Positions 46,787-59,084 of a stretch of DNA of 64,000 nt are shown here, one piece after another. Origin of the DNA: Lithospermum erythrorhizon. Taxonomy: Eukaryota > Streptophyta > Magnoliopsida > Boraginales > Boraginaceae. The number at the start of each line of letters is the position of its first letter. Position 1 is the stretch's first letter. The translations under genes and the position numbers were made by a program. The stretch is taken from contig JADFUC010000705.1 in NCBI GenBank assembly GCA_019722365.1, positions 44,805 through 108,804 of the forward strand, in the 5' to 3' direction. The notes under the pieces were generated by a model. That model saw only the letters and a list, made by a program, of their open reading frames with translations, was not told the DNA's origin and ran no database searches.

Positions 46787-47266
46787 CATATAAATCTCTT
46801 CGAGATAAATCCTCATGCAGCACGTTGTGAACGTCAGATTTGATTACGAAATTTCGATTCTTAACCACAGTTATTACTTGAGGAAGCGTCTTTATGTAAA
46901 TTTTAGTACTTTGGAGCAAAGTGTCATTTATAATCGTCACATAGTAGATGATTGCAAACTTGCATGAAGTCGCTTTGAGCCTCTCAATACTGTCATCGAG
47001 TTATATTTGATGCTTATATAGATTTATTGTCTGAAATGAAACCTTTTACCTTTAGGCAATTGTACAATACTCCACATACCATTATCCTGATCTCTTTTTG
47101 CATTGCCTTTCTCCACTGTGGATGTTGCATTGCTTTTTTAAAAGATTTTGGTTCACTACCAGTAGTTATAGGTGCAAGGAATTTTTTGTGCCTAATAGAA
47201 AATCGATCACAATTCACTGAATACAAAATAGGATAAAGAAGTACTTGAAGAATGTGAAGAGGAAGT
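46787..47266 (-). pseudogene. Copia element 1, upper part: RT N-terminal half
   Basis: Read from 47,266 downward: a Ser-rich stretch ending LSY, then after a one-base shift PILYSVNCDRFS, EPKSFKKAMQHPQWRKAM, QKEI, and near 46,840 KSDVHNVLHEDL. These are the linker and N-terminal part of a Ty1/copia reverse transcriptase of a lineage different from element 2. Upstream gag and integrase are absent: the fragment begins directly at the kinase coding sequence, in the same frame. The rest lies at 36,845-37,970. Confidence 0.85.
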
Positions 47267-47569
47267 TGGAACGGAGGAACCAATGATTGATTCAACAGAG
47301 CCGGCATGCATGAATGGCATAACAACCCAAAGGGATGTTTCAACAATAAAACAACAATACATATTGAGAATATTTAGATTAGGATATAACTGAAGAACTT
47401 GTTTGCTTCCACCTTTTTTATAAAAATGTGATCTTGATTGATCAAGTTCAATTACTTTTATTGCAACACTTAAACCCATTGATATGCATGAAGCTTTGTA
47501 CACAACTGAACTTGAACCTCTTCCAATTTCATCAAGAATCTGATATGAATTTGAGTCCAAAGGGTACAT
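47267..47569 (-). pseudogene. STE20/BLUS1-like protein kinase, N-lobe exon
   Basis: The start codon at 47,569 gives MYPLDSNSYQILDEIGRGSS, with the glycine-rich loop (IGRGSSSVVYKA), then VAIKVIEL with the ATP-anchoring lysine, and later LWVVMPFMHAGSVESIIG. This is the N-lobe and hinge of a plant STE20-type kinase related to BLUS1, a phototropin substrate in guard-cell signalling; the function of this member is unknown. The segment KKGGSKQVLQLYP deviates from the family helix C, so a small error or change is likely there. Kinase similarity ends at residue 101, where copia sequence begins in the same frame. The catalytic loop and the remaining parts are at 35,640-36,702. Confidence 0.85.
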
Positions 47570-48879
47570 GGCTTTTTTTTGCTTCTTCTTGAACTTGTTT
47601 TTCAGTCATGGATGATGAAAAGCTGTTTTTGATCAAATTCAACAAATGGGGTTTCAGATTTCTTGTGTAATTAGTGAATGATTTCTCTGATTACTAGTAA
47701 TTATGTAGAAAATACAGTATTTTGTGAGAGATGATTTGTTGTGAAGAAATGGAAAGGAATGATATAAGAGGGAGTGATATAGAGATGTTTGTTATTGAAC
47801 TCTTAACTGTTTTTGAGTGATTTAGTTGAGATAAGGAGGGAAAAAATAACGGTCTAGTGCTTGATTTTTAAGGTTAATGGTTCAAATATTATAGAGGAGA
47901 TTGGAATTTATTATATTCTTAACTATAAAAAAAAGGAGGGAAATTGAAGCATTGATTATAAAAAGTTATGATTAGGTGATTAAGTCCAATGTTTGGTAAG
48001 TATATCCTTTTCTACCACCAAATGTAAGTAATTGGTATTTGAATATTCGATAAAATTACATTGGAAAATAATTTGAGTTATTATAAATTATAGAGTATGG
48101 AATCGATAGATTAATGATTTTTCACAACAGCAGTAATAGAGATCAACATCTACTCAACTTCATTATAAAAGTATATAAAATATAAGCGAGAATGAATGAA
48201 ATGTCGTAATCAATAAATTCATTATATAATCATTACTCAATCAATATAGATGCTAGTATGAAGGAAACAATGTAATGTACTACCTTCAATCCCATTTAGT
48301 TAATTTTATCGCATGCTCGAGGTAAATTTTATATCTTGATTCTTCTTTAATTATATTTTAAAAAAAATTAATATTACAAAGTATTTTAAAGAGCGAGATT
48401 GATTATATAAATTTTATATTTTTTAAGAATAAGGAATAATTAGTAATTGATGGTAAAAGTTAATTTGAAAAAAGTCAACGTCAATTAAAATAAATTTGAG
48501 GGATTAATTCACTACAACGTTTTTCCCTCAATTACACACTTATTGCTAAACAATTAATGATTTAACAAAATTTTGTTTCTTCCTTATTTTGTCATTTATT
48601 GTTTGGTTATATTCATTCGGATGGAAATTTCAGCCAATGTATCCATCACTACAAAAATCAAACAGAGTACTTATAACTTATCACTATCGTCTATCGGTTT
48701 GTAGATATGTCAGCAACTTAGACATATGTTATTGGGCCCGATTTGTTATAATATTATCAAATACGGAGTATGTTATAATATTGTTGAGACAACAACTATT
48801 TTACTATAAATTAGGAGGTTCAAAATGTAAACACACAAGCATCTTATTAGAAATATCTTATCATAAGAATAGGTGGAGC
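47570..48879. other. Upstream region of the kinase gene, AT-rich
   Basis: The first 300 bp above 47,569 should be the kinase leader and promoter; no clear TATA box could be chosen. The rest to 48,879 is AT-rich with no recognised gene. Confidence 0.45.
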
Positions 48880-49560
48880 AGTCACAGTCAGAGGCAAAGA
48901 CATTAGGAGTTCCATCCTCAGATGAACATCATAATATAGCTCTGATCGTCCTAAAGGAAGCTAATTATGGAATACCTCATACCTACGTGGAGGTATGATT
49001 ATGAGGAGATATGTTAATTGCTTTACATGTTGCAGAGGAAGTTACAGACGACATGAAATTGTATCTTGCTTATAAAGCGTTATGCTTGAAATCTTGAGTC
49101 AAACTCGATGACTTCTAACTAGTAGGATATGAAATGGAATCGGCAGGAAAAATGTTTGGGGAGTTGTTAGAAAACCCCTTGAAGAAAAAATATAAGCTTG
49201 CAGTGGTTGTTAAAAAAAGAAGAGAGGTTATCGCGGTTGGGGGTAAGATATAAAGCCCAAGTGGTTCTTCAGGGTTTCGGTCGGAGGAAGGATTTATTCT
49301 GATGAGATATTACCGCGTATGTCAGGCTTCTATCAGTCTTGCTACTGATGATTCATGGAATCTTTGGGCTGAGTAGTTGGATAAGCAGAACTTTCTTACA
49401 TGGAGGATTGGAAGAAGGGATTTATATGTGTGGGATGGTTTGGAATGTCCAGGTAAAGAAGTATGTTTGCGGGTTGAGAGAAAATACGTGTATGGTGATG
49501 GAACAAAATTATATTAAGCAAAAGGCCGAATTAATAGTAGTCACAGTCTTTCAGTAAGTT
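48880..49560 (+). pseudogene. Copia reverse transcriptase fragment, plus strand
   Basis: Plus-strand words in order are ALHVAEEV (49,020), EMESAGK then ENPLKKK (49,135-49,190), a YKAQVVLQGF-like segment (49,255), and in shifted frames FLHGGLEEGIYM with VKKYVCGLREN (49,395-49,490). They match the EEME...NPLKKK, RYKARLVAKGF, FLHGDLEE-IYM and K-VCRLKKSLYGL segments of copia RT. Only about 0.7 kb remains, with no LTR seen. Orientation is opposite to all the other copia relics here. Confidence 0.7.
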
Positions 49561-50619
49561 GGTCTGCATTTGAGGAGCTTGTTTACTTAAATTAATTGTA
49601 GTTGTTAATGAAGCCCAAGTATTAGAATTGATTAAATCATGGGATTTAAAAGCTTGAACTCTTGATGCGATTAAAAGGGATAAACTTATGAATAAAAGAA
49701 TTCACCAGGGGTATCGGCTTGTCTTGATGGTATTACTGTCAAAATAATAGATTTATCTCAGCCAATACAGAATTAGATTTAGTTAGTTAGGTCTCTGGTT
49801 AAATTCGTGGGTTAAAAGAATGTACCAGTTTGGAATAATCGCTGAGTGAAATTAATTAGCTAAAAACTTGAGCCTTGAGGAAATACATTAGAGCCGATTA
49901 AGTAATGTTGTGACTTACATATATGGCCATTTAATTCGCCCCAATCAGTGATACAGCCTCATTTTTCGGTGAGGGTTACGTAATAATCGTGGATTCTCGT
50001 ATAAAAGGGTGGCGGATTCTAAAATAATCGAATCCAAATTAAGTTCAATGATTATCTTAGTGCAATTATAATAAGCTCAAAATCGGGATAAAATATTTGT
50101 CAATTTCTTGTAAAATAGGTAATAATAAATTTGAATCTTACACAGCGAGTAATTCATAAATAATATTATTGAAAGCATAAATTAACTAGAGTATGAATAA
50201 AGAGTAGAAATCTTATGTTGATTGTCTTGTGAAGCGTCAGCTAAAGTATAATAGTAATCTGCTGCCCGAAAAGAAAACTCAATAATAGTGCTGCCGTAAA
50301 ACTGAATATTTTAATAATATGATACCTGGCTGCGCAACGGCTTTATATAGCGATTAAGGTTAACTCCGGTCATATAAGCTAACTATTTTAGGCGTGTGTA
50401 TGCTTTTAGGCGATCATTGAGTAATCTTTTCAGATTAAGCAAAATCATCTAGAGATCTTAACTTTATAAATGGAAATATAATCTTCTTCAAAAGATCTGT
50501 ATTTCTGACTCGGTACATTCAGCTACCCAATCTGAGCAGTTCTTTCCTTGTACATGAAATCTTGGCGATTTTAAATTTTTAACAATATAAATAAAAGCTA
50601 TCTCACTTCTGTTAAAGAA
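49561..50619. other. Spacer before copia pol of copy B
   Basis: No gene was recognised. It should contain the 3' end of the minus-strand copia element of copy B, but no LTR matching 3,530-4,491 was seen. Confidence 0.45.
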
Positions 50620-53350
50620 CCAATGTCTTTAAGACCGGTACTATACATATGCTTATAAATGCTTTAGCTTTGGGTAGTGGTTTAGTCGAGGAGATCACCT
50701 TTCGTGTCGTCGGTCGAGAGCACACATGATACAACATCTCCTTTATCGGTTATACCACGAGATAAGATGATACTTCTGATGCGTGCTTGGATGCATGATG
50801 TGATGCTTGGTTCGCCTTTGGCTGTGCTCGATGTTATCGCTGATATAACTCGCTGTTCTTTCTACGTCTTACTCGAGTTCACTGAAATTTCTTGATCCGC
50901 GAAACTCGCCCAGCGACTTCAAAGGCTGCGATATTGCTAGAACTACGTTGTGTCGGAGTCAGCTCGTTGTCTTGCCTCGCGCACCCAGACATTGTACCAC
51001 CGTTGGGAGCAAAATACATAGCAGTTGAGATGTATCGTCTCTATCGGTTTGGGAAACTTATCATCGGTGTAACCTTCTCCCGATGCTTCCCTTTATGCCC
51101 GTATACAAAGGAACATATCTTTAGTCGCCGTAAGTACTTAAGTATGGCCTTAATTGCCGATCGATGATTTCGCTTGAACATGATTAGTAGCGGCTTGTTA
51201 CGCTCGGGCGTGCGATGCGATGCGGATGTGTACATAACATGGCATACATGATGGATCACATGGGCGTCATAAGAAGCGTCGCTCATCCTTTTATAGCCCC
51301 GATGCGTTTGTGGAAGCGATCACGGATAGGTGAGGAAGTAATCGCAGGTAATACCAAGTAGGAGGTTTAAACTCTGGAATTAGTGCTTAAAATCACTGAC
51401 ACTTTATCAATATAAGTATTTTGGCTTTATCCGATAAGCCGCTTCGGATCGATTTCTATGGATCTTAATTCCAAGAATATATTAAGCTTCTCACAAGTCT
51501 TTCATAGAGAAACACTTACATGATCGTGACTTGACGATTGGCATGGGTATGTGGTTTCACCCATGATCGATGTAATAAATCTATATATACAAAACTATAA
51601 ATCTGATGTTTATACTCTTAACCTTCTTGTATACACTAAGAATCTTCTTGGATTCTTAATGAGGCCAAACTCTTTGATTAACTCATTAAACGAATATTCC
51701 ATTTACTTTGAATCTTTAAGCTTGGGAGAGTCGTAAATGGATCTTTCTGACTGCATCTTTCTTAAGGTCTATTAGGACATGTAAAAACTTTGGAGGTTGT
51801 GTCGTGTACACATCCTGCTTCTAGATTCCGTTAAGGAATCACCGGTCTTCATCCATTTGCGGATCTCGTAATAGACGATGCATTGCGTAATCCGAATGGA
51901 TTTAAGCTTTACAACTAGGAGAAGGTTTCATCCGCAATCGATTCCTTGATTTGTTGGGAAATATTTGGCTCTGAGTACAGCCTTATAAACATAGACATTT
52001 CCATATTTATCGGTTTGCGTTTAAATACCCGTTTTGCGCTCGATAAGTCGCGCCCCGGTAGATCCGTGATATCAAACATTATTTTGCTACATTGGTATCT
52101 CGGTTCATGGCTAAAAGATATTCATCACGCCAACACTCTTCATGGCTTAACCATGCGAAGAAGGCTCGCCACTTTCAATTAAGAAAGATTCCCGTACCGT
52201 CTATCGAGTCATCAACGAGTTCTATCCGATCTCACTGGGTAGTGTGATGCCGATTAAACGGTCACAATTTCCCGTGGATCGAGTTGAACTTTACTACATC
52301 ATAAAATTTCGCCTCTGAGGTGAATCGATCGTTCTCAAGTTGACTTATTCACTATCTTGAAACGACTTCGTCTGATAAGAAATCTTGTTTTCATGCTTGA
52401 GATAGAAGTAATACCCTTTGGTTTCTTTTCGAATAGCGAATGAAATAACATTTCGTATTTGGGTCCCGAGGATTTATCGTGAGGTGATTTTCTTGACAAA
52501 GGCTTCCATTACTCTAGAACTCTTCGTATATGGTAACCTTGGGATGGTTCCCCAAACCACATCTCGTGTGGGGGTGCTTAGGCTGCTAATTTAGTTGGAC
52601 ATTTATTTAATTTATGCAGCTGATAATTTTTAATAAGAAATATCTGGCCAGTGGCGATTCGGATGTGCGCTCGTCGTGGATCGAACCATATCGATAAATT
52701 GATTTCTCCTTTTCGGACACACCGTTATGTTGAGGTGTTCTAGTAGGGCCAGGCGTGATATAATACCGCACTCTACCAAGTTTTTCTCCCGAAATACATG
52801 GGATAAGTATCCTCGCTACGTGAGACGGAGGCACTTAATCGTTTTATTGAGTTGGTTATACGACTTCTTTCACGAAGAGCTTCTTTGAAGTTTTCAAAAG
52901 CTTTATTATTATTCTTAAGTAGATATATGTAACCATATCTCTTTGTAGTCATCGGCGAAAATGATAAAGTATTAGTAACCTTCTCACTTGAGGAGTATCC
53001 ATTAGTCCTTGTGTCAGTATGTATGATACCTAATAAATACATTGCCCACTACCGCTCGTTCCGTTGAAGGGTAATTTGAGTAAATGCTACAGCAACCATG
53101 ATTAGCGTTGATCATATGGTTCAAAACCCGGATGATGTAAAATTTCATTAGTATGCAATTTCTTAATGCGTTTATCACTTATGTGACGAAGTCTGCGATA
53201 CCAGATAGAAAGTTAAGTCATTTGGCTTGTTCGTCTTATTATTTATGTTGTAGATACCAGCGTTTGTATTTAATACATAGAACCGTTACGGCGAGATGCG
53301 TACCATAGTATACTATTTAAGGTATACTAATCGAAGAAGTAATAGCCATC
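50620..53350 (-). pseudogene. Ty1/copia pol relic (copy B): RNase H, RT, integrase
   Basis: Minus-strand words from high to low coordinate: pre-integrase near 53,050-53,340; LLGIIHTDTRTNG and KRYGYIYLLKNNNKAFENF near 52,900-53,030 (integrase core); TPQHNGVSE near 52,740 (integrase C-terminal motif); MDVKTGDSLTES near 51,860 (RT); AIKAILKYLRRLKICSFVYG near 51,120 (RNase H). Order and spacing are as expected for one polyprotein. Positions from 52,078 upward are duplicated at 1-1,330. It is frameshifted throughout. Confidence 0.85.
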
Positions 53351-56300
53351 ATTGTCCGATTGAAGCGAAATAATGTTTCTTTCGGAAGCGAGGCATGTTG
53401 TAGACATTACTTGGATTAAAGTACCCGTTCGTATTGGTAAGCTTAAACAAACCGATCTGCGTGATAGCGACAACTTTTGTCGTTACTACTTGCAATAGAT
53501 ACTATCTGAAAGTATAAAATTACTTCCACCTTTGTATATTACAGATCTACTTCACATTTTGCAAATGTGAGGCAGCGTCGGTGTCAGCCGTGTCGAGGAA
53601 AGTGAAGTAGATAGTAATCCAACATAAATATATATGACTTAAGTGGTAGTCGTACTACCCATCTCATACGCCATGTATTTATTTGTCATTCCGTGATTAG
53701 ATTCTACGTAAATCGAGAGCGGATGATGCCATGCATATTGCGTACCTCGAAGTGGAGCGGAGTATATTAGAGTTATTATTCATAGGGGCTATGTAACTTT
53801 AAATAGAACATATGTAAAAATAATATAGCTTTAGTTATTCATGTCATAATAAGTAATTCTAAAAACATATAATAGAATTAATACTACTTTTGCTTACAAT
53901 CCCATTTGAAATCTGTAAGTATACGAAGATATTACGTGGCCCGAGAATCGAGCGGTAACACGCATATATAGTGACCTCTTGTGTCGGCGGGCGAAATGCG
54001 ATAAATTGGAAATCACCATTTAAGTAACCAAGTCTACGAAGTAGTCGGGTTGGATGTTTTATAGCCCAATCACGATCAATTGGGAATCGTACAAGCGCCC
54101 GATGGAAAGAAAGTCTTAAGTATGATCGTCTACCGTCACGGTAGGTCGCATCGTAAGATCAGTCAAGTTTAGAGTTGGTATGGCCGATACTACTTAATTT
54201 ATGAGTCACGAACTACAATACTTGATTGTTAGCTTAAATAGCCTTCCAAAGCATTATAGTGATCCAAAAATGGCCATTATAGCTTATCAATCACATGTTA
54301 GTGTCTGAAACTAAAAATATAACACTAATAAAGACTTCGTGATATGAACTATAAAATCTAGACTAGTTCTATATTACTGCAGTCACGATGATACGCGTAT
54401 CGTCTGGCAGCTCTGGAGATGAATTACCGAGTTTGATTAATTATATTTACATTAAATAATAAAAAATTAAAATCTCTTTACTCATTCATCTTAAAGCAGG
54501 AATTAATCGGGCCGTGTTTCATAAAATACATCTAAGATGCATATCAACATCTCTTTCTTTATCCGTGCTCCGAATTACATGATAATTATCTAATAATGAA
54601 GCTAAGACATATCATAAATAATGGAAAGAAAAATATTTTAAAAGCGCACATATGATCTAAATAAATGTAATAATAGATTTGTATATTAAATCAAATAAAA
54701 TATATAATTTAATTGTGCAACTATAAAATATGTACTTAAACTATTTTAAGTATTTTAACAATTAATATTAAATAATAAAGTATTTTGAAAACTCTAGTTA
54801 TTTAATTTACACTTTAATAAGATTTAATTTTAGATTATATGTTATTAAAAACTCTGGTATCAAATAATAATGGATTTGTTATTAAATCGATTCAAACTAT
54901 TAAATCTAATCAAATTAGAATTAATTAATTAATAGTCTTTATTTTAATTGAATATCAAATATCGATAAAATAACTTCTAATCAAATTAGAACTATTAAAA
55001 AGTAGTTAAATAAAATTAATTAAACTAATTTCCAACTTGAGAATGATTTAAAAATAATTTTTCATTAATATCAAAACATTAATTTGAGCAAAATAGAATT
55101 TAAAAGCAATTTAAAAGCGAACAAGCCAAAGCAGGCCCCAGATACCAGAGGCCCCAGCGGGTGAGCCTAAGCGTTAGACCCGGCGGCGGCGTCGATCCGG
55201 CCGCCCAAAGCGGAATGCTCCCGGGCGCGGCTGCGACAAGCGTGATGTCGCTGCGGCGTGGCGGCGATGGCGTGGCGTAATTTGGCGATGTCACGGCGTC
55301 GTCGGTGGCGTCTTCCCGTGGTAGGAAGCTGGCAGCATCAGCGTAGCTCTTGATGTGGCGATCAACTGTTTGGTGGCGTAGAGGCTGACGTCGTCCAGCG
55401 CGCGACTTCTATAGCGATTCAAGAATGGTGCTTACAGCCTCGGTTTAATCCCAGAGATTAAACTTGAAAGATATATTTTGCTCAAAATTCATAAAAAATT
55501 CGGAAAAACATTTAGGATTATTCTGATGATTATTTTAGAAGATGATTAACAATTAATCAACTTAATTATTTATTTAAAAGCAAAGAGGTAGATGCTACTT
55601 GAGATAACACATTGGAAATATGTTTCTGGCTTGAGTTCCGTAGAGCAAGTTCGGCGTTATGTGCGAGCTTTCTTTAAGCGATCGAAGCTGTCGATTTCGA
55701 TGTTGACGGCGTCTGAGGAAGAGTCACATGCATCGTCCATTACGCGTCGGTTATTTATCTGAGCACATTTGATGCTTTGTTAGTACATGCAGTTGCATAT
55801 TTTAGAGGCATTTTTGATATTTGGAAGTTTTTACGTTATCCCAGGAGGATTGATCGAGGTGGCGATTTTTTGTGTAGTACGCTTGGGTGGTTTGAAACTA
55901 TTTTTTGGGTGTCAATTGGGACTTAGATCGGGGTTGCAAACTCAGGCTCAAGTCCCAGAAGGATTCGGGGACTTGAGTTGGGATTTGGTGGGAGGCCGTG
56001 GACCCCGAGTCAGATAGAGCATGATTTGTTTGTCGAGCCTATTGGGACATGAGTCGGGACTTGGTGGACAGATCACGTCACAGAAGATCCAATCATAAGC
56101 TCAATGCGTTTTTAGGGTTTCTTTTGGTACTAAAATCCTTACACGCTTTTGAATCATTATGCTTACCAGACAATTGATATAGGAGAGTTATATCTTTTGG
56201 TTTAGGATTATATAATAGTTTAGTCATAGCTATATTCATCCCGAGGCATGTCTGGCTCAAATATGCCGTGTTCTTTCTATTATAGTTAAATACGTTTTGG

Positions 56301-57734
56301 TGGGCTGCATTAAGGTAAGTTAGTCACAGCAGCGTTGTTAAGCGTCTGTGTGTTAAATCTCTTGTATTTATTTACTTTCTTCTGAAACTACCGTGAATGC
56401 GTGATCGCGAGATTCGCGTCTGTATATAACAAATTTGATAGTATACTCTTCTCTGAATAATCGATTTTCTAGTTGGGAAGTGATTTTAGTCAAGCTTAGA
56501 ACGAAGTTACGGAGTATTTAATAAGAGTACAAATGTACATTTTATATGATTGTTGAATTGAGTTATGCAAACTCAATATAGATTTGTTTGAATGTTCAGT
56601 TTTTATATAAGGGTAAATTCACGCTTGAAAGATTATTTATTTTATGAATATATCACGGTACATCACTATTTTTGAGAAATAGATTACCAAAATATAGTTG
56701 ATATATATAATACGTAATTATAAATTAACTTTAAATGAGTTGAAATAACTTTCAAATATATTTCGAAAATAACCAAGCAGCTATTAACAAATATTGTTAT
56801 TTATACAGGCCATTTCAGCCCTTATTCTTAACGTCTACTCCCGCGACATCCATTTTCTGAAGCACTATCGATATTTTGATTTCAGCGTGCGATGATTTTG
56901 ATGCATCGAAATTAAATCACTACATTTATATTTTCTGATACTTGATGATCAGTATTTAAGCGACTTAACTAGCAAAACTTGACCAACAAGTTTCTTGGTC
57001 ACCAAGTATCCTTGATCTTCTTGGCCACCAATAAATCTTAATTATTCTTGGTACTTGAGAGTACTCTTATTTTCATTTATTATTCATTACAAAATTTGAT
57101 TAGTACAATAAACTCAAAATATTAAAAAAAGTAGATAATGATATTTATGAGCTAAATTCGTATAAAGCCTCAATTATTTGAAAGATTCCGAAATAAATAA
57201 CATTCTGGCCTTTGAATAGGCAACTGTGGGTGAGTCTCTTTGTCTGTGAGGGTGGAGGTGGGGTGTAAGGTTGAAGATGATTAATGATGTAGGTTTGAGT
57301 GTTTTAATTTATTGACTGGTCCAACTAATTCTTTATTATTTAAAAATTGAACTCAATAGTGTACTATATATAAAATTCCGAATTGTCCTTGGCTTTACTT
57401 GTTAAAGTGAGTTCAGGTGCCAAATTTTTTTTTTTTTAGTTCAGGTGTCAAAAGAGACCATGTAGGTACCTATTTGAAAGATTTAAATGTTTAGGTCACT
57501 ATTTAAAATATTTCAAGTAATTCAGGTGTCTATATAAAATTTAGCGGGATAAGTATAAAATGTACACTAATAAAATAAATTATTGATTTCATAGAAAACA
57601 TTAATACGGATGGGTCAAAATAAAATATTATGAAATTAGAAGGTTTATCAAAATTAAGGATTAATCATAACTCTTTAATAATAAAAGATTATTGTGGCCG
57701 TCGCTGTTTGATCCCATGCATTGGAAGAATAACG
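53351..57734. other. Copia leader and spacer of copy B
   Basis: Positions 53,351-55,579 match the element interior at 1,331-3,520, including the AT-rich stretch and a GC-rich island at 55,130-55,400. The LTR expected next is absent. From 55,600 to 57,734 the sequence follows 4,560-6,660 of copy A and holds no recognised gene. Confidence 0.55.
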
Positions 57735-58760
57735 TGAATTGATGAAAATGTTTGCTAAAATAACATCCTTTTTTTTTGTAAAACAACACGTCCCTACGTG
57801 ATCTTAGAATTATCGCTTTATATCCTTGTCGTCAGCTTTTTTGTTTAATACCAAGCAAATATCCACTCATATTGCTTTACCAACATGTCATGTGTCGTAT
57901 TTACCGCGTCACCGTCCACGATTTTCTCCGTCATTTCCCAGAAAACTAGAATCGGCTCCCTGTCGTTTTACCCATACTCATCACTAAAAAACCCGCCACC
58001 GCCACTCACTAAAAAACCCGCGCCTCTGCAAAACCTGCGTCAGGCTACGATCCACGTAAGCCTACAACTTGCGAGACCCGCCACGGAAAACCACTAAAAG
58101 CTGCCGTTCCCCAAAACCACCGTGGCGACCTACTCCCCGTGAAACCTAACGCGGCGGCCAATCGCCCCTATGGAAAAAGAGGTAATTTTTCTTGTTTAAT
58201 TTAGTAAAATCAGTTTTTTTATGGTGGTGTTTGGTAAAATACACTAACATACACCAAAAATCACCAATAGACATCAATATACACCATTATACGCCAATAT
58301 ATTAGTGTTTAGTAGTGTATATTGGTGTGTTTTGGGAAGGTTGGGGTTTTGGTAGTGGATGGAGTGGTGAGCAAGGCTGATTTTACAGTTGTTGGTGGTG
58401 CGATGGGGTAGGGTGGAAATTTTTGGGGGTAGGGGAGAATTAGAGTATTTCGATGGCCGATTAGATAAAAGGCTATTTGGGGGTGGCGGTGGGGGAGGAG
58501 GAACCAGGCTTTGTTCTGAGGGTTGGGGGTGTTAGAGGTGGGGAGCTATCTTGGAATCGGTGGAGTGCAGGTTGTTTTGTCACGATGGGGTAGTGGGAGG
58601 GTTGATAGGAGGGGGGAGGATGGGGGTGGTGGTTTGGATAATGAAGAAAAAGGATTTTTTTAAAAAATAAGGGTAATTTAGTATTTTTATAGAAGATGTG
58701 TTATTTTGCTTGATAAAAAAGGGTGTGTACAGCGGATCTTTGTAACTATTTTGTTCATTA
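57735..58760. mobile_element. Fold-back element (copy B)
   Basis: Duplicate of 6,665-7,675. The left end keeps GCTAAAATAACATCC plus a T run, and the right end on the minus strand keeps GCAAAATAACACATC. The right arm is strongly G-rich (58,380-58,640). The centre carries ATACACCAAAAATCACCAA and TATATTGGTGTGTTTTGG. In this copy the inverted symmetry of the arms is clearer than in copy A. Confidence 0.65.
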
Positions 58761-58764
58761 CATT

Positions 58765-59084
58765 TGTTATAACGAATCGTCCCCAGATGAGAAATTATGA
58801 AATCTGAAAATCGAAAGGACAAATTTAACGTGGTATCACAACGATGTGTTAGGACTATCTGGGCGAGAGCCACCAAAAATTTCACTATAATGGGGAAAAG
58901 CGATTCTGACGTTTGGTGAAATAGTTGAGAGTAATCTTCAAAGAAAGTCTTACCTGAAAACGCCAGTATTTGATGCTTTGGAAATAGCACTGTCTCACAA
59001 TAAGCCATATATAGAGCGAGGGCAATTTGAAATAAAATTTCAAGAATCGCCCGGTGTGGTATATTCGAGCTTGACTTTTCAGCG
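58765..59084 (-). repeat. 3' LTR of the short copia element (copy B)
   Basis: About 320 bp, starting TGTTATAACG. The upper end is worn: TTTTCAGCG stands where TTTCAACA is expected. Confidence 0.75.
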
